From NCBI GenBank assembly GCA_963775395.1, contig CAVZIX010000014.1, positions 62,001-126,000 on the forward strand: 64,000 bases of DNA, in the 5' to 3' direction. The notes under the pieces were generated by a model that saw only the letters and a list, made by a program, of their open reading frames with translations, was not told the origin of the DNA and did no database searches. A program made the position numbers and the translations under genes. Below are positions 27,153 through 34,985 of the stretch, piece by piece; the first letter of the stretch is position 1, and each line of letters begins with the position of its first letter. The stretch comes from JAIBJN01 sp963775395 (GTDB lineage: Bacteria > Actinomycetota > Thermoleophilia > Gaiellales > Gaiellaceae).

Positions 27153-27964
27153 GTGATCGCAGGCGGCCGCTCCGACAGGCGGAGCACCCTGATCGCGGCT
27201 GCGAGCACGGTCGTCTTCGCCGTCCTCGCCGTCCTCGTGGTCACGAACGCGCCCGGGTGGCCCTCGGTCAAGGAGGTCGTTCTTCAACCGGGAGGTCTTC
27301 CGGGAGTCGCTCGACGTCATCCCGGAGGCGTTCCTCCTCAACGTCAAGATCTTCTTGATCGCGGAGGCGCTGATCCTCGTGGTCGCGCTCGGCATCGCGA
27401 TCCTCCGCGGGCTGCCGGGCCCGGTCTTCTTCCCGCTCCGCGCTCGCGGTGGTGTACGCCGACTTCTTCCGCGGCGTGCCCACCATCCTCGTGATCTACA
27501 TCCTCGGGTTCGGCGCTCCCGCCCTCCAGATCTCCGGCGTCCCGACCGACCCGCTCTTCTGGGGCATCACGGCGCTCGTGCTCGTCTACTCCGCCTACGT
27601 GTCGGAGGTCTACCGCGCCGGGATCGAGTCCGTGCACCCGAGCCAGGAGGCCGCTGCTCGCTCGCTCGGTCTCTCGCGCGCGAGGGCGCTCCGCTTCGTC
27701 GTGCTCCCGCAGGCGGTTCGCCGAGTCGTGCCCCCGCTTCTGAACGACTTCATCGGCCTTCAGAAGGACACGGCCCTGGTGGCGCTCCTCGGGCCCGTCG
27801 AGGCCTTCCGCCAGTCGCAGATCGAGGTGGCCGCGACCTTCAACTACACGCCGTACCTCGTGACGGCGCTGCTCTTCGTCCTCCTGACCGTCCCGATGGC
27901 GCGCCTGACCGACTGGCTCGTCGCGCGCGACCGGCGTCGCCAGCTGGCCGGAGGTGTCCGATGA
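27153..27964 (+). pseudogene. Amino-acid ABC transporter permease, two +1 frameshifts
   Basis: GTG 27153 follows the binding-protein stop by three bases. Membrane segments continue in three frames: STLIAAASTVVFAVLAVLVV, then (frame +1 near 27282) FLIAEALILVVALGIAILRG, then (frame +1 near 27440) VVYADFFRGVPTILVIYIL. The EAA loop EVYRAGIESVHPSQEAAARS and LLNDFIGLQKDTALVALLG are typical of HisM/GlnP permeases. 812 nt minus two bases gives exactly 270 codons. The last part (27449-27964) is intact. Confidence 0.85.
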
Positions 27965-28711
27965 CGAGCGCGGCGCTGCAAGTCGAGGGCCTGCACAAGT
28001 CGTTCGGCAACGCGGAGGTGCTCAAGGGCATCGACCTCACGCTCGAGCCACACGATGTCGTCTGTTTGATCGGAGCCTCGGGGTCGGGGAAGTCGACACT
28101 CCTGCGCTGCGTGAACCTGCTCGAGCCGATCGATGCGGGCCGGATCGTCCTCGGCGGCGACGAGATCACGGCGCGGGGCATCGACGAGAACCGCGTCCGG
28201 CGCCGGATCGGGATCGTGTTCCAGTCGTTCAATCTCTTCCCGCACATGAGCGTGCTGCGGAACGTGACGCTCGGGCCCGACCCAGGCGCTTGGCGTCTCG
28301 CGGGCCGACGCGGAGGCGGACGCGCGCGAGCTCCTCGGCCGCTTCGGACTCGCCGAGCGCGCGGGCGAGTATCCGGACCGGCTCTCGGGCGGCCAGCAGC
28401 AGCGGGTGGCGATCGTGCGCGCGCTCGCCATGCGGCCCGAGCTCATGCTCCTCGACGAGGTGACGAGCGCGCTCGACCCCGAGCTCGTCGCCGAGGTGCT
28501 GAACGTGATCCGCGAACTGGCCGAGTCGGGCATGACGATGCTGATCGCCACGCACGAGATGAGCTTCGCGCGCGACATCGCCGATCGCGTGTGCTTCCTC
28601 GACGCCGGCGTCATCCTCGAGGAGGGCGACCCGGAGCAGATCTTCACCGCGCCCACGGAGCCGCGGACGCAGCAGTTCCTTCAGCGGATCATCGCGGCCG
28701 GGCGGCTCTAG
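27961..28711 (+). pseudogene. Amino-acid ABC transporter ATPase, one +1 frameshift
   Basis: ATG 27961 overlaps the permease stop (ATGA). Walker A is CLIGASGSGKSTLLRC, Q-loop VFQSFNLFPHMSVLRNVTLG; then the frame moves +1 near 28279, and the continuation has LSGGQQQRVAIVRALAM (signature), LMLLDEVTSALDPE (Walker B) and ATHEMSFARDIADRV (H-loop). 751 nt minus one base gives exactly 250 codons, the usual size for GlnQ-type ATPases. As sequenced, translation would run out of frame before the signature motif. Confidence 0.87.
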
Positions 28712-28994
28712 GGTACGCGCCGTTCGCGTCGAACGCGGCGGCGCGCGCCTGGGAGCCGCCGTACCGGCGCCTCTCGGCGATCTCGATCGACGTGATTGTG
28801 TCGGGTCGCAGCCAGCGGCCGCGGATGCGGGGCCACTCGGTCGCGCTCGCGAGGCGGTCGGCCATCTCCTTCGCGCAGGCCTCGGCCTCGGGCTCGGTGT
28901 GGAACGAGTCGATCTCGACCCAGTCGCCGCCGTCCATGTTGAGGACGACCCTGTAGAGACGCTCCTCGGCCCAGGTGTCTTCCGTTGTGCTCAC
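28689..28994 (-). CDS. Conserved small hypothetical protein, 101 aa
   Basis: GTG 28994 (MSTTEDTWAEERLYRVVLNM) with a compact alpha/beta pattern: strand RLYRVVLNMDGGDWVEIDSF, a helix EPEAEACAKEMADRLAS and strand WLRPDTITSIEI. I do not recognise a named domain. The 3' end overlaps the 3' end of the convergent ABC ATPase by 23 bases. Seven bases before the start codon (29002-29009, minus strand) lies GCCGATAC, the -10 shape found before the pilus genes, but its -35 is poor. Confidence 0.6.
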   Translation of the reverse strand: MSTTEDTWAEERLYRVVLNMDGGDWVEIDSFHTEPEAEACAKEMADRLASATEWPRIRGRWLRPDTITSIEIAERRRYGGSQARAAAFDANGAYPRAARPR

Positions 28995-29001
28995 GCGCTA
29001 G

Positions 29002-29028
29002 GTATCGGCCGGAGAGGCCGTGGGCTGG
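29002..29028 (-). promoter_or_regulatory. Weak sigma-28-like promoter candidate
   Basis: GCCGATAC on the minus strand, 7 bp before GTG 28994, matches the spacing of the pilus-cluster promoters, but the position of the -35 reads CCAG instead of TNAR. Only the -10 supports it. Confidence 0.25.
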
Positions 29029-29036
29029 AGTCCTAG

Positions 29037-30746
29037 CTAGCCGGAAAGCTGCGCGCGGAAGGTGAACGCGCGCGCGTCGTCGAGCGGCCGGCCGAAGCAC
29101 GAGTAGGACGGGGGCCCGAAGCTCGTCCAGCAGACGAGCCGCGTGCTGCCGTTGGAAAGGACGAGGTCGACGCGCTTGATCGTGCCGCGCCCGAAGCCGA
29201 GGAGTGGATTCGACTGGCCGGAGGCGCTCTGCTTCAGGTACCGGACGTCGACCGAGTTGTCCGCGCGGGTGACTATGAGCGAGGCGCGCGCGCCGTTGGG
29301 CGGGAGCGTGATCCACAGGCGGAGCTTCCCGGTCGTCGACGCGCGGTTGCCCGGGACGAACGAGAAGTAGCGCGTGGCGAGGTGGTTGATCTTCCAAACC
29401 TGCGTTCTCGCGCCGCGCTGGTTGGGGCCGATGCCCCACGTTCGCGAGGACGGGGTCGCCGGGTAGCCCGCCGTGGCCGCGTCCGCGTAGTCGAGGCGGC
29501 GGTTCGCGACGCCGAAGCGGGCGAACACGTCGGCGAACACAAGGCCGCGCTCAGTGAGCTCCTTGCGCACGGCGAGGAGCGAATAGTCGTCGGCGGGCTC
29601 GTCGCCCGGGACGTTCGGGTCGGGGTCGCGGCTGTCGGCGCGCTCCCAGATCTCGCGGAGGATCGCCGGGTCGCCGCCTGCGACCTTCTCCTGGAGGTAG
29701 CGCCAGTAGATCCATGCGCCGTACTCCGAGTCCCCAAAGCCGCCGCGGTCGAGCGAGACTGCCGGGTGGGTGAGCGGGCTGAAGAAGTCGAGGAAGAAGA
29801 CGTTGTCGTCGATCGCCGGGTAGACGGTCTCCTCCATGTTCGTGGCCGTCCCCTCGAGCAGCCAGACGTCCTCCTGCCAGTCGTAGGCGAACTGCGAGGC
29901 GTGGTGGAACTCGTGCGCGGCCGTCACCTCGAGGAACTCTTGCGGCGTGTGGGCCGTCCCGAACTGGCTTGGGCGGTAGTCGTTGTCGACGACGCAGTAC
30001 GCGGATACGGCGAAGATCTCGGTCGAGTCGCGGTTCGGGTCGTCGGTCGTGCAGTAGCCGAAGACGAGGTCGCTCCCGAGGTCGTCTAGGTAGACGTCGA
30101 ACCGTGCGTCCAGACCGTTGTCGTTCGAGGTGAGGTCGGAGAGGGGCGCGCGGTAGCCGAGGGCGCCGACCTGCTGTGCCCACACGTTCTCGAGCGTGGC
30201 GAGGGCGAGCTCGACGTAGTTGGGCACGCCGTCGACGTCGTCGTCGGTCGGGTCGGGCGCGTCGGGGTCGCCGGGGAAGTCGACCCAGTGGACGCAGAGC
30301 TCCACGCCCGGAATCGCGCTGCAGGCCGGGCTGAACAGCGACTCGGGGTGGGTCCAGCCGTTTCCGATCTCGACGTCCCCGCCCGGAGGCCTGGCCAGGA
30401 TCCTCTTCGCCTGTCGGCGCTCGGCGCCGGCGAGGTCGTCCACGCGCAGGGCGAGGTCGCGGAGGTAGAGGGTGACCTCATGGCGTCCGGCGCGCTCGAC
30501 GTCGCCGAACTCCTCGCGCGCCTCGGGAAGCTCGAATACGCTGGCCGCGCGCTCGAGCGCGTACTCGGCCTCGGTGAGCTCGCCGGCCTCGAGCGCCTCG
30601 GTCAGTGCGTCGTCCGGCGCGGGCGCGAGGGCAGGGAGGGGACGGGGCTCTTCCTGCGCCGAGGCGAGGGGCGCGAGAACGAGCGTGGACACGGCAAGGA
30701 AAGCCGTGAGGCCCAGCAATCTCAAAGATGGTGCCGCCTGCCGCAT
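29037..30746 (-). CDS. Secreted putative metalloprotease, MXAN_6640-like, 569 aa
   Basis: I start at ATG 30746 (MRQAAPSLRLLGLTAFLAV), which gives a signal peptide ending PLASAQ; the frame upstream is random. A helical pro-region is followed by DPTDDDVDGVPNYVELA, a calcium-binding-like Asp-rich motif, then TAAHEFHHASQFAYDW with HExxH (about 277) and WLLEGTATNMEE, where the Glu is likely the third metal ligand. This order matches the MXAN_6640 family of putative metalloproteases. The C-terminal 150 residues are beta-rich with two Cys. A third extracellular protease near the M14/M36 pair. Confidence 0.78.
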   Translation of the reverse strand: MRQAAPSLRLLGLTAFLAVSTLVLAPLASAQEEPRPLPALAPAPDDALTEALEAGELTEAEYALERAASVFELPEAREEFGDVERAGRHEVTLYLRDLALRVDDLAGAERRQAKRILARPPGGDVEIGNGWTHPESLFSPACSAIPGVELCVHWVDFPGDPDAPDPTDDDVDGVPNYVELALATLENVWAQQVGALGYRAPLSDLTSNDNGLDARFDVYLDDLGSDLVFGYCTTDDPNRDSTEIFAVSAYCVVDNDYRPSQFGTAHTPQEFLEVTAAHEFHHASQFAYDWQEDVWLLEGTATNMEETVYPAIDDNVFFLDFFSPLTHPAVSLDRGGFGDSEYGAWIYWRYLQEKVAGGDPAILREIWERADSRDPDPNVPGDEPADDYSLLAVRKELTERGLVFADVFARFGVANRRLDYADAATAGYPATPSSRTWGIGPNQRGARTQVWKINHLATRYFSFVPGNRASTTGKLRLWITLPPNGARASLIVTRADNSVDVRYLKQSASGQSNPLLGFGRGTIKRVDLVLSNGSTRLVCWTSFGPPSYSCFGRPLDDARAFTFRAQLSG

Positions 30747-30771
30747 GTGTGACTTGGTCAACTGTAGCCAG

Positions 30772-30799
30772 CAATCGGCACCGGCAGAAGCGGCCGTTA
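30772..30799 (-). promoter_or_regulatory. Possible sigma-28-like promoter of the metalloprotease gene
   Basis: TAAC, a 16-bp spacer and GCCGATTG on the minus strand, 25 bp before ATG 30746. It has the same shape as the pilus promoters but one extra spacer base and a variant last part, so only a candidate. Confidence 0.3.
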
Positions 30800-30812
30800 G
30801 AGTGGTCTTCGT

Positions 30813-31523
30813 ATGAATGTCGCGTCCCGCACCGTCCCCGACACGCGGACGATCGAGGTGCTCGACCACGGCTTCGTCCGGCTGGACGAGTCGATGGCGA
30901 GCGATCTCTCCGTCGTCAACGCCGCGCGGGTCAGCTTCGCCCGCCGCAAGGAGGAGATGGACGACTCCGACCGCGGGCTGATCCGCTTCCTGCTCCGGGA
31001 AAGACACGGCACACCATTCGAACATAACGCGTTCCGGTTCCACGTCCGCGCCCCGATCTTCATCGCGCGCGAGTGGTTCCGCCACCGCGTGGGGTCGTTC
31101 AACGAGTTCAGCATGCGCTACGCCAAGGCGACCGACGACTTCTACGTCCCCGAGGCCGAGGACGTGCGGACGCAGGTCGGCAAGCCGGGCTCGTACTCGT
31201 TCGAGCCGGTCGAGGCGGAGCTCGCCGAGACGACGCGGGAGGAGCTGCGGGCCGTCTACGACGCCGCCTACGCCGCCTACGAGCGGCTCGTGGAGCAGGG
31301 AGTCGCGCGCGAGCTCGCCCGCGCGGTGATGCCCGTGGGCTCGTACACCGAGTTCTACTGGACGGTCAACGCGCGCTCCCTGATGAACTTCGTCTCGCTA
31401 CGGGCGGCCGAGGCGGCGCAGCGCGAGATCCGGCGCTACGCGGACGCGTGCGAGCAGTTCCTCGCCGAGGAGATGCCCGTCACGTACCAGGCGTTCGTCG
31501 ACGCCGGCCGCGTCGGCCCGTAG
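30813..31523 (+). CDS. thyX: FAD-dependent thymidylate synthase ThyX, 236 aa
   Basis: Contains the ThyX signature RHRVGSFNEFSMRY (about 90-103, the RHRx7S motif) and HGTPFEHNAFRFHVRAPIF just before it, plus VNARSLMNFVSLRAAEAAQREIR near the C-terminus, which includes the catalytic Arg region. Converts dUMP to dTMP using methylene-tetrahydrofolate and NAD(P)H via FAD; the length is normal. The presence of ThyX fits actinobacteria. It is monocistronic and divergent from the secreted metalloprotease. Confidence 0.95.
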   Translation: MNVASRTVPDTRTIEVLDHGFVRLDESMASDLSVVNAARVSFARRKEEMDDSDRGLIRFLLRERHGTPFEHNAFRFHVRAPIFIAREWFRHRVGSFNEFSMRYAKATDDFYVPEAEDVRTQVGKPGSYSFEPVEAELAETTREELRAVYDAAYAAYERLVEQGVARELARAVMPVGSYTEFYWTVNARSLMNFVSLRAAEAAQREIRRYADACEQFLAEEMPVTYQAFVDAGRVGP

Positions 31524-31530
31524 GTCGCGC

Positions 31531-32136
31531 CTAGACCTCTGGGATCTCGGCGGCGAGAAGGGCCGGCGGCTGGTCGTCGCGCGCCCCGATCGAGATGATC
31601 CAGGCGTCGAAGTCCCGAAAGTTGTAGGAGACCGTCATCCGCACCGTCGTCTCGCCCTCGCCGACGGAGAAGTAGCCGCAGGTCGCGGCCCACTCGCCGT
31701 CGCGCTCGAGCCAGAGCGCGTACGTCTCGTCGGGCTCGAGCGGAGGGAGGCCCGATACCTCGAGGATCAGCTCGACGTTCCCGCTGTCTGTGTCCCGCTC
31801 CCCGACGTCGACGACCGCGGCCGCCGCAGGGGCCTCGGCCGTCGGCTGGAACTCGATCGCGTAGTCGGTCGTGAAGTCGTCTGCCGTCCACCGCCCGACG
31901 CCGAACGCGAGCGCGGCAAGGAGCGCGGCGAAGGCAACGGCTACCGCGAACCGGCGCCGCGAGGGCGTAGGGCGCTTGAGCGGGACGGCGGCCACGGCCT
32001 GTGTGAGGGAGGCCGGAACGTCGTGTGGCAGCGCCGGGACGCTCCGCAGCAGGCCGTCGACGCGGCTGAGCTCCTCGAGCTCCTCCGGCGGCAGGTCGCT
32101 GCCGACGAGCTCTCGCAGGTCCGGGGGCTCCTTCAT
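31531..32136 (-). CDS. Membrane anti-sigma factor (RskA-like), 201 aa
   Basis: The cytoplasmic N-terminus (about 1-60, DLRELVGSDLPPEELEELSR) is followed by one membrane helix (FAVAVAFAALLAALAFGVG, about 63-81) and an outer beta-domain (VELILEVSGLPPLEPDETYA, LWLERDGEWAATCGYFSV), the anti-sigma-K C-terminal domain. No HxxxCxxC zinc motif is present. It overlaps the sigma factor gene by four bases and should hold that sigma factor at the membrane until an outside signal triggers release, probably by proteolysis as for RskA. Confidence 0.85.
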   Translation of the reverse strand: MKEPPDLRELVGSDLPPEELEELSRVDGLLRSVPALPHDVPASLTQAVAAVPLKRPTPSRRRFAVAVAFAALLAALAFGVGRWTADDFTTDYAIEFQPTAEAPAAAAVVDVGERDTDSGNVELILEVSGLPPLEPDETYALWLERDGEWAATCGYFSVGEGETTVRMTVSYNFRDFDAWIISIGARDDQPPALLAAEIPEV

Positions 32137-32687
32137 GCCCTCACCTCGTCTAACAGACCGGCCAGACGGGCCAGGCCGGTGCGCGTGCGCGTCTTGACCG
32201 TTCCCAGGGGGACGTCGAGGTAGCTCGCGATCTCCGTCTGGGAGAGCCCGCTCCAGTACGCGAGCTCGAGCACTGCCCGTTCACGCTCCGGGAGCTGCTC
32301 GAGGGCTGCGTGGACGCGCCAGGTGAGCCAGGAGCTCTCCGCCTGCTCCTCGGGCGTGGCGTCGGAGGACGCCTCCTCGGGAACCTCGATGACCGGCTCG
32401 CGCCGCTGGCGTGCCCGGTCGATGATCGCGTGCCGTGCCACCGCGTAGAGCCAGGCCGAGGCCGAGCCGCGCTCGGGCTTGTAGCTGCGGGCCGACCGCC
32501 AGACGGCCGCGAACGTCTCCTGCGCGGCCTCCTCGGCCCGCCCGTTGTCGCCCAGCTGGCGCAGGGCCATCGCGAGCACCGGCCGCGCGAAGCGCCCGTA
32601 CAGCTCGGTGAACGCGTCCCTGTCGCCTCCGGCGACGCGTTCGATCAAACGCGAGTCGCTCTCGGCGGTTGCCACTAGCGCAGACAT
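32133..32687 (-). CDS. ECF sigma factor, SigK-like, 184 aa
   Basis: Region 2: DAFTELYGRFARPVLAMALR, then RAEEAAQETFAAVWRSARSY and GSASAWLYAVARHAIIDRAR; region 4: LEQLPERERAVLELAYWSGL, then SQTEIASYLDVPLGTVKTRT. The length is normal and no extension is present. ATG 32687; the gene for its anti-sigma factor follows with a four-base overlap, the typical SigK/RskA arrangement. It likely autoregulates its own promoter, but I cannot define the promoter motif from one site. Confidence 0.9.
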   Translation of the reverse strand: MSALVATAESDSRLIERVAGGDRDAFTELYGRFARPVLAMALRQLGDNGRAEEAAQETFAAVWRSARSYKPERGSASAWLYAVARHAIIDRARQRREPVIEVPEEASSDATPEEQAESSWLTWRVHAALEQLPERERAVLELAYWSGLSQTEIASYLDVPLGTVKTRTRTGLARLAGLLDEVRA

Positions 32688-32747
32688 ACCCGATCCCGGA
32701 TACGAAACACAAGCCCCGACCGGATTGTCTCCGAACGGTTACCGAGC

Positions 32748-33401
32748 TCAGGTGAGGAGCCGGCCGCCGTCCACGACAAGTGTCGAACCGGTCACGAAAG
32801 GTGCCCGCACGAGATAGGCGACCGCCTCGGCGATGTCCTCGGGGGTACCGATGCGGCCGAGGACCGTCTCGGCCGCGCGGCGCTCCTCCTGCCCGGCCTC
32901 GACGGCCACCGGCCCGGGCGCGATGCCGCAAACGCGGACGTCCGGCGCCAGCGCGCGCGCGAGCACGCGCGTGAGCATGGCCTGCGCCGCTTTCGCCGCG
33001 CTATGCGGCGCGAAGGAGGGCCACGGCTGGTAGGCGGCGACGTCCTCGAGGAGCACGATCAGTCCCAGGCCCGACTCGCGCAGGTGCGGGGCCGCCGCCT
33101 GCGCGAGGAAGAAGCTGCCCTTGGCGGTCGCCCCGAAGGCGGCGTCCCAGTCGGCCTCGGTCACGGCATCGACGGGTTGCGCCACGAATCCTTCGCCGGC
33201 CGCGTGGACGACCAGGTCGAGGCCGCCGAGCTCTTCCACGGCCCGCGTGACGAGCGCGCGGACGGCTTCGGGGTCGGAAAGGTCGCCGTCGCGCCGGCCG
33301 GCGCCGAGCACTCGGAAGCCGTCGGTCTCGAGGCGGTGGGCAATCGCACCGCCGACACGCCCTGTGGCGCCGGTGACGAGGGCAGCGTGGGAGTCGCTCA
33401 C
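32748..33401 (-). CDS. SDR-fold protein with altered catalytic residues, 217 aa
   Basis: GTG 33401. The Rossmann start ALVTGATGRVGGAIAHRLET (TGxxxxxG) and LDLVVHAAGEGF (NAG-like) are intact, so NAD(P) binding is likely. At the YxxxK site the protein reads FAPHSAAKAA: the Tyr is His. At the catalytic Ser position it reads LIVLLEDVAAYQ with no Ser. The end (VTGSTLVVDGGRLLT) is normal. It resembles pteridine-reductase-like SDRs; activity is doubtful without Ser and Tyr, or the chemistry has changed. Divergent from the superoxide dismutase gene. Confidence 0.8.
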   Translation of the reverse strand: MSDSHAALVTGATGRVGGAIAHRLETDGFRVLGAGRRDGDLSDPEAVRALVTRAVEELGGLDLVVHAAGEGFVAQPVDAVTEADWDAAFGATAKGSFFLAQAAAPHLRESGLGLIVLLEDVAAYQPWPSFAPHSAAKAAQAMLTRVLARALAPDVRVCGIAPGPVAVEAGQEERRAAETVLGRIGTPEDIAEAVAYLVRAPFVTGSTLVVDGGRLLT

Positions 33402-33454
33402 GCAGGGAACGATAAGCTCCCGCGCGCACAGCCGAGCAACCGGAAAGGGTGAGG

Positions 33455-34075
33455 ATGGCGACGTTGGCGTTCAACCGGGAGGAGATCGCCGCCCGCGAGC
33501 TCAAGCCTGAGCTCCTCGAGATGGACGGCATCTCCCGCGCCTCTGTCGAGGCGCACTACAAGCTCTACCAGGGCTACGTGGCCAAGCGGAACGAGATCCT
33601 GGCGAAGCTCGGCGAGGTCGACCTCGCCGCGGCCAACCAGGTGTACTCCGAGATCCGGGCGCTGAAGGTCGACCTCACGTTCGCGATCGGCGGCGTGAAG
33701 AACCACGAGATCTACTTCGAGCATCTCGGCGGCGGTGGCGGCAGTCCCGACGGCGCGATCGGCGACCTCATCGCCCGCGACTTCGGCAGCGCCGAGAACT
33801 GGCGCGCCGACCTCAAGGCGACGGGCATGGCCGGCCGCGGCTGGGCCTGGACGGCGTACGACTGGGACGAGCAGCGCCTGTTCAACTACGTCGGCGACGC
33901 GCAGAACACGTTCCCGATCTGGAACGCGACGCCGCTCGTCGCACTCGACGTCTACGAGCACGCGTACTTCCTCGACTACCAGACCGACCGCGGCTCCTAC
34001 ATCGACGCGTTCTTCGAGAACCTCGACTGGGGTGTCGTCAACGGCTGGTTCGAGGCGTACGCTATTCACTCATAG
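33455..34075 (+). CDS. Fe/Mn-type superoxide dismutase family protein, 206 aa
   Basis: Metal ligands are visible: His in SVEAHYKLYQGYV (about 34), His in KNHEIYFEHLGGGG (about 83), Asp and His in VALDVYEHAYFLDYQTDRGS (about 164-168). WAWTAYDW and FENLDWGVVNGWF are typical of the family. It removes superoxide in the cytoplasm; whether Fe or Mn is used cannot be told. ATG 33455 is chosen over GTG 33449 for spacing to GGAAAGGG. The stop codon overlaps the presumed ATA start of plsY. Confidence 0.9.
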   Translation: MATLAFNREEIAARELKPELLEMDGISRASVEAHYKLYQGYVAKRNEILAKLGEVDLAAANQVYSEIRALKVDLTFAIGGVKNHEIYFEHLGGGGGSPDGAIGDLIARDFGSAENWRADLKATGMAGRGWAWTAYDWDEQRLFNYVGDAQNTFPIWNATPLVALDVYEHAYFLDYQTDRGSYIDAFFENLDWGVVNGWFEAYAIHS

Positions 34076-34116
34076 TCGACGTCCTTCTCATCGCCGCGGG
34101 CTATCTCCTCGGCAGC

Positions 34117-34710
34117 ATGCCGTGGGGGTACTGGCTTCCCCGCGTCCTGCGCGGGGTCGACGTACGGACGCTCGGGAGCGGCAACGCCGGCGCGACGAAC
34201 GTGTGGCGCACGCTCGGCTTCAAAATGGCGCTGGCCGTCGCGTTGCTCGACATCGCCAAGGGCGCGGTCGCCGCGGTGCTCGGCCTCTGGCTCGGCAGCG
34301 ACCTCGTCGGCGTGCTCGCAGGTGTCGCGGCCATGGTCGGCCACTGGCGGCCGCTCTTCCTCGGCTTCGCTCGCGGGGGGAAGATCGTCGCGACGACAGG
34401 CGGCGTCGCCCTCGCGGTGGCGCCCTTCGCCGCCCTCTCCGCAGCCGGGGTCTGGATCGTCCTCTTCCTGGCCTTCCGCTACGCCTCGGTGTCGTCGATG
34501 GCGGCGGCCGTCTCGCTCCCGCTCTTCGCGTGGCTCTACGGCGCCTCGTGGCCGGTGCTCGCGTTCACCGGCGGGGCTGCGCTGGCGATCATCCTTCTCC
34601 ACCGGACGAACATCCGCCGGCTTCTCGCCGGGGAGGAGCACAAGATGAAGCTGCGGCGCCCGAGGCTCGGCGCGTCGAACGCGGTCGGCGCCCACCTCGA
34701 GCCCAAGTAA
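34117..34710 (+). CDS. plsY: Glycerol-3-phosphate acyltransferase PlsY (start codon uncertain)
   Basis: PlsY motifs: LGSGNAGATNVWRTLG (motif 2) and GHWRPLFLGFARGGKIVATT (motif 3); five hydrophobic helices. It transfers acyl groups from acyl-phosphate to glycerol-3-phosphate at the membrane. ATG 34117 is the first canonical start, but it lies inside motif 1 (GSMPWGYW). The 15 codons before it (34072-34116: VDVLLIAAGYLLG...) encode the missing first membrane helix in the same frame. The full-length protein would start at ATA 34072, which overlaps the superoxide dismutase stop; no ATG, GTG or TTG exists in frame from 33979 to 34116. I list the canonical start but think translation begins upstream. 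Confidence 0.85.
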   Translation: MPWGYWLPRVLRGVDVRTLGSGNAGATNVWRTLGFKMALAVALLDIAKGAVAAVLGLWLGSDLVGVLAGVAAMVGHWRPLFLGFARGGKIVATTGGVALAVAPFAALSAAGVWIVLFLAFRYASVSSMAAAVSLPLFAWLYGASWPVLAFTGGAALAIILLHRTNIRRLLAGEEHKMKLRRPRLGASNAVGAHLEPK

Positions 34711-34717
34711 CACTTTG

Positions 34718-34972
34718 TTACTTGGGAGCGGCTCGACGATGAGCGTCCAGCGCTCGTCTCGCGTCATCCGTGGCTCGGTCGAGCAAGGTGACCAGGCTCT
34801 CTATATCGCCGGTTCCGAGGCCGACCCGGACCCAGGGGTCGGTCTCACGCTCGCGCGACGAGATGACGATGATTCCCGGCTCCTTCTCGTCGGCCGCGAT
34901 CCGAAGCACATGGCGCCAGCCCGCGTCGTAGACCGTTTTCTGCGCCGCGCGGGACTTCCTAAAGCGGAGCAC
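34718..34972 (-). CDS. Small hypothetical protein downstream of folE2, 84 aa
   Basis: The region MLRFRKSRAAQKTVYDAGWR, then DEKEPGIIVISSRERETDPW and LGTGDIESLVTLLDRATDDA reads as a compact alpha/beta domain. I start at GTG 34972, 13 bases past the folE2 stop, because the frame above it overlaps folE2 and looks random. Same strand and close spacing imply co-transcription with folE2. Unrecognised family; convergent with plsY. Confidence 0.6.
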   Translation of the reverse strand: MLRFRKSRAAQKTVYDAGWRHVLRIAADEKEPGIIVISSRERETDPWVRVGLGTGDIESLVTLLDRATDDARRALDAHRRAAPK

Positions 34973-34985
34973 GCCCGAGTGTTCG

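Noticed and set aside
26237..28711. Programmed +1 ribosomal frameshifting as explanation of the broken ABC operon
   Set aside because: The seven sites share no slippery sequence, no stop or rare codon at the shift point and no common downstream structure, and one gene would need four shifts in a row.
33401..33454. Sigma-28-like element (AACGATAA) before superoxide dismutase
   Set aside because: The core is AACGAT rather than GCCGAT and no TNAR lies 15 bp upstream.
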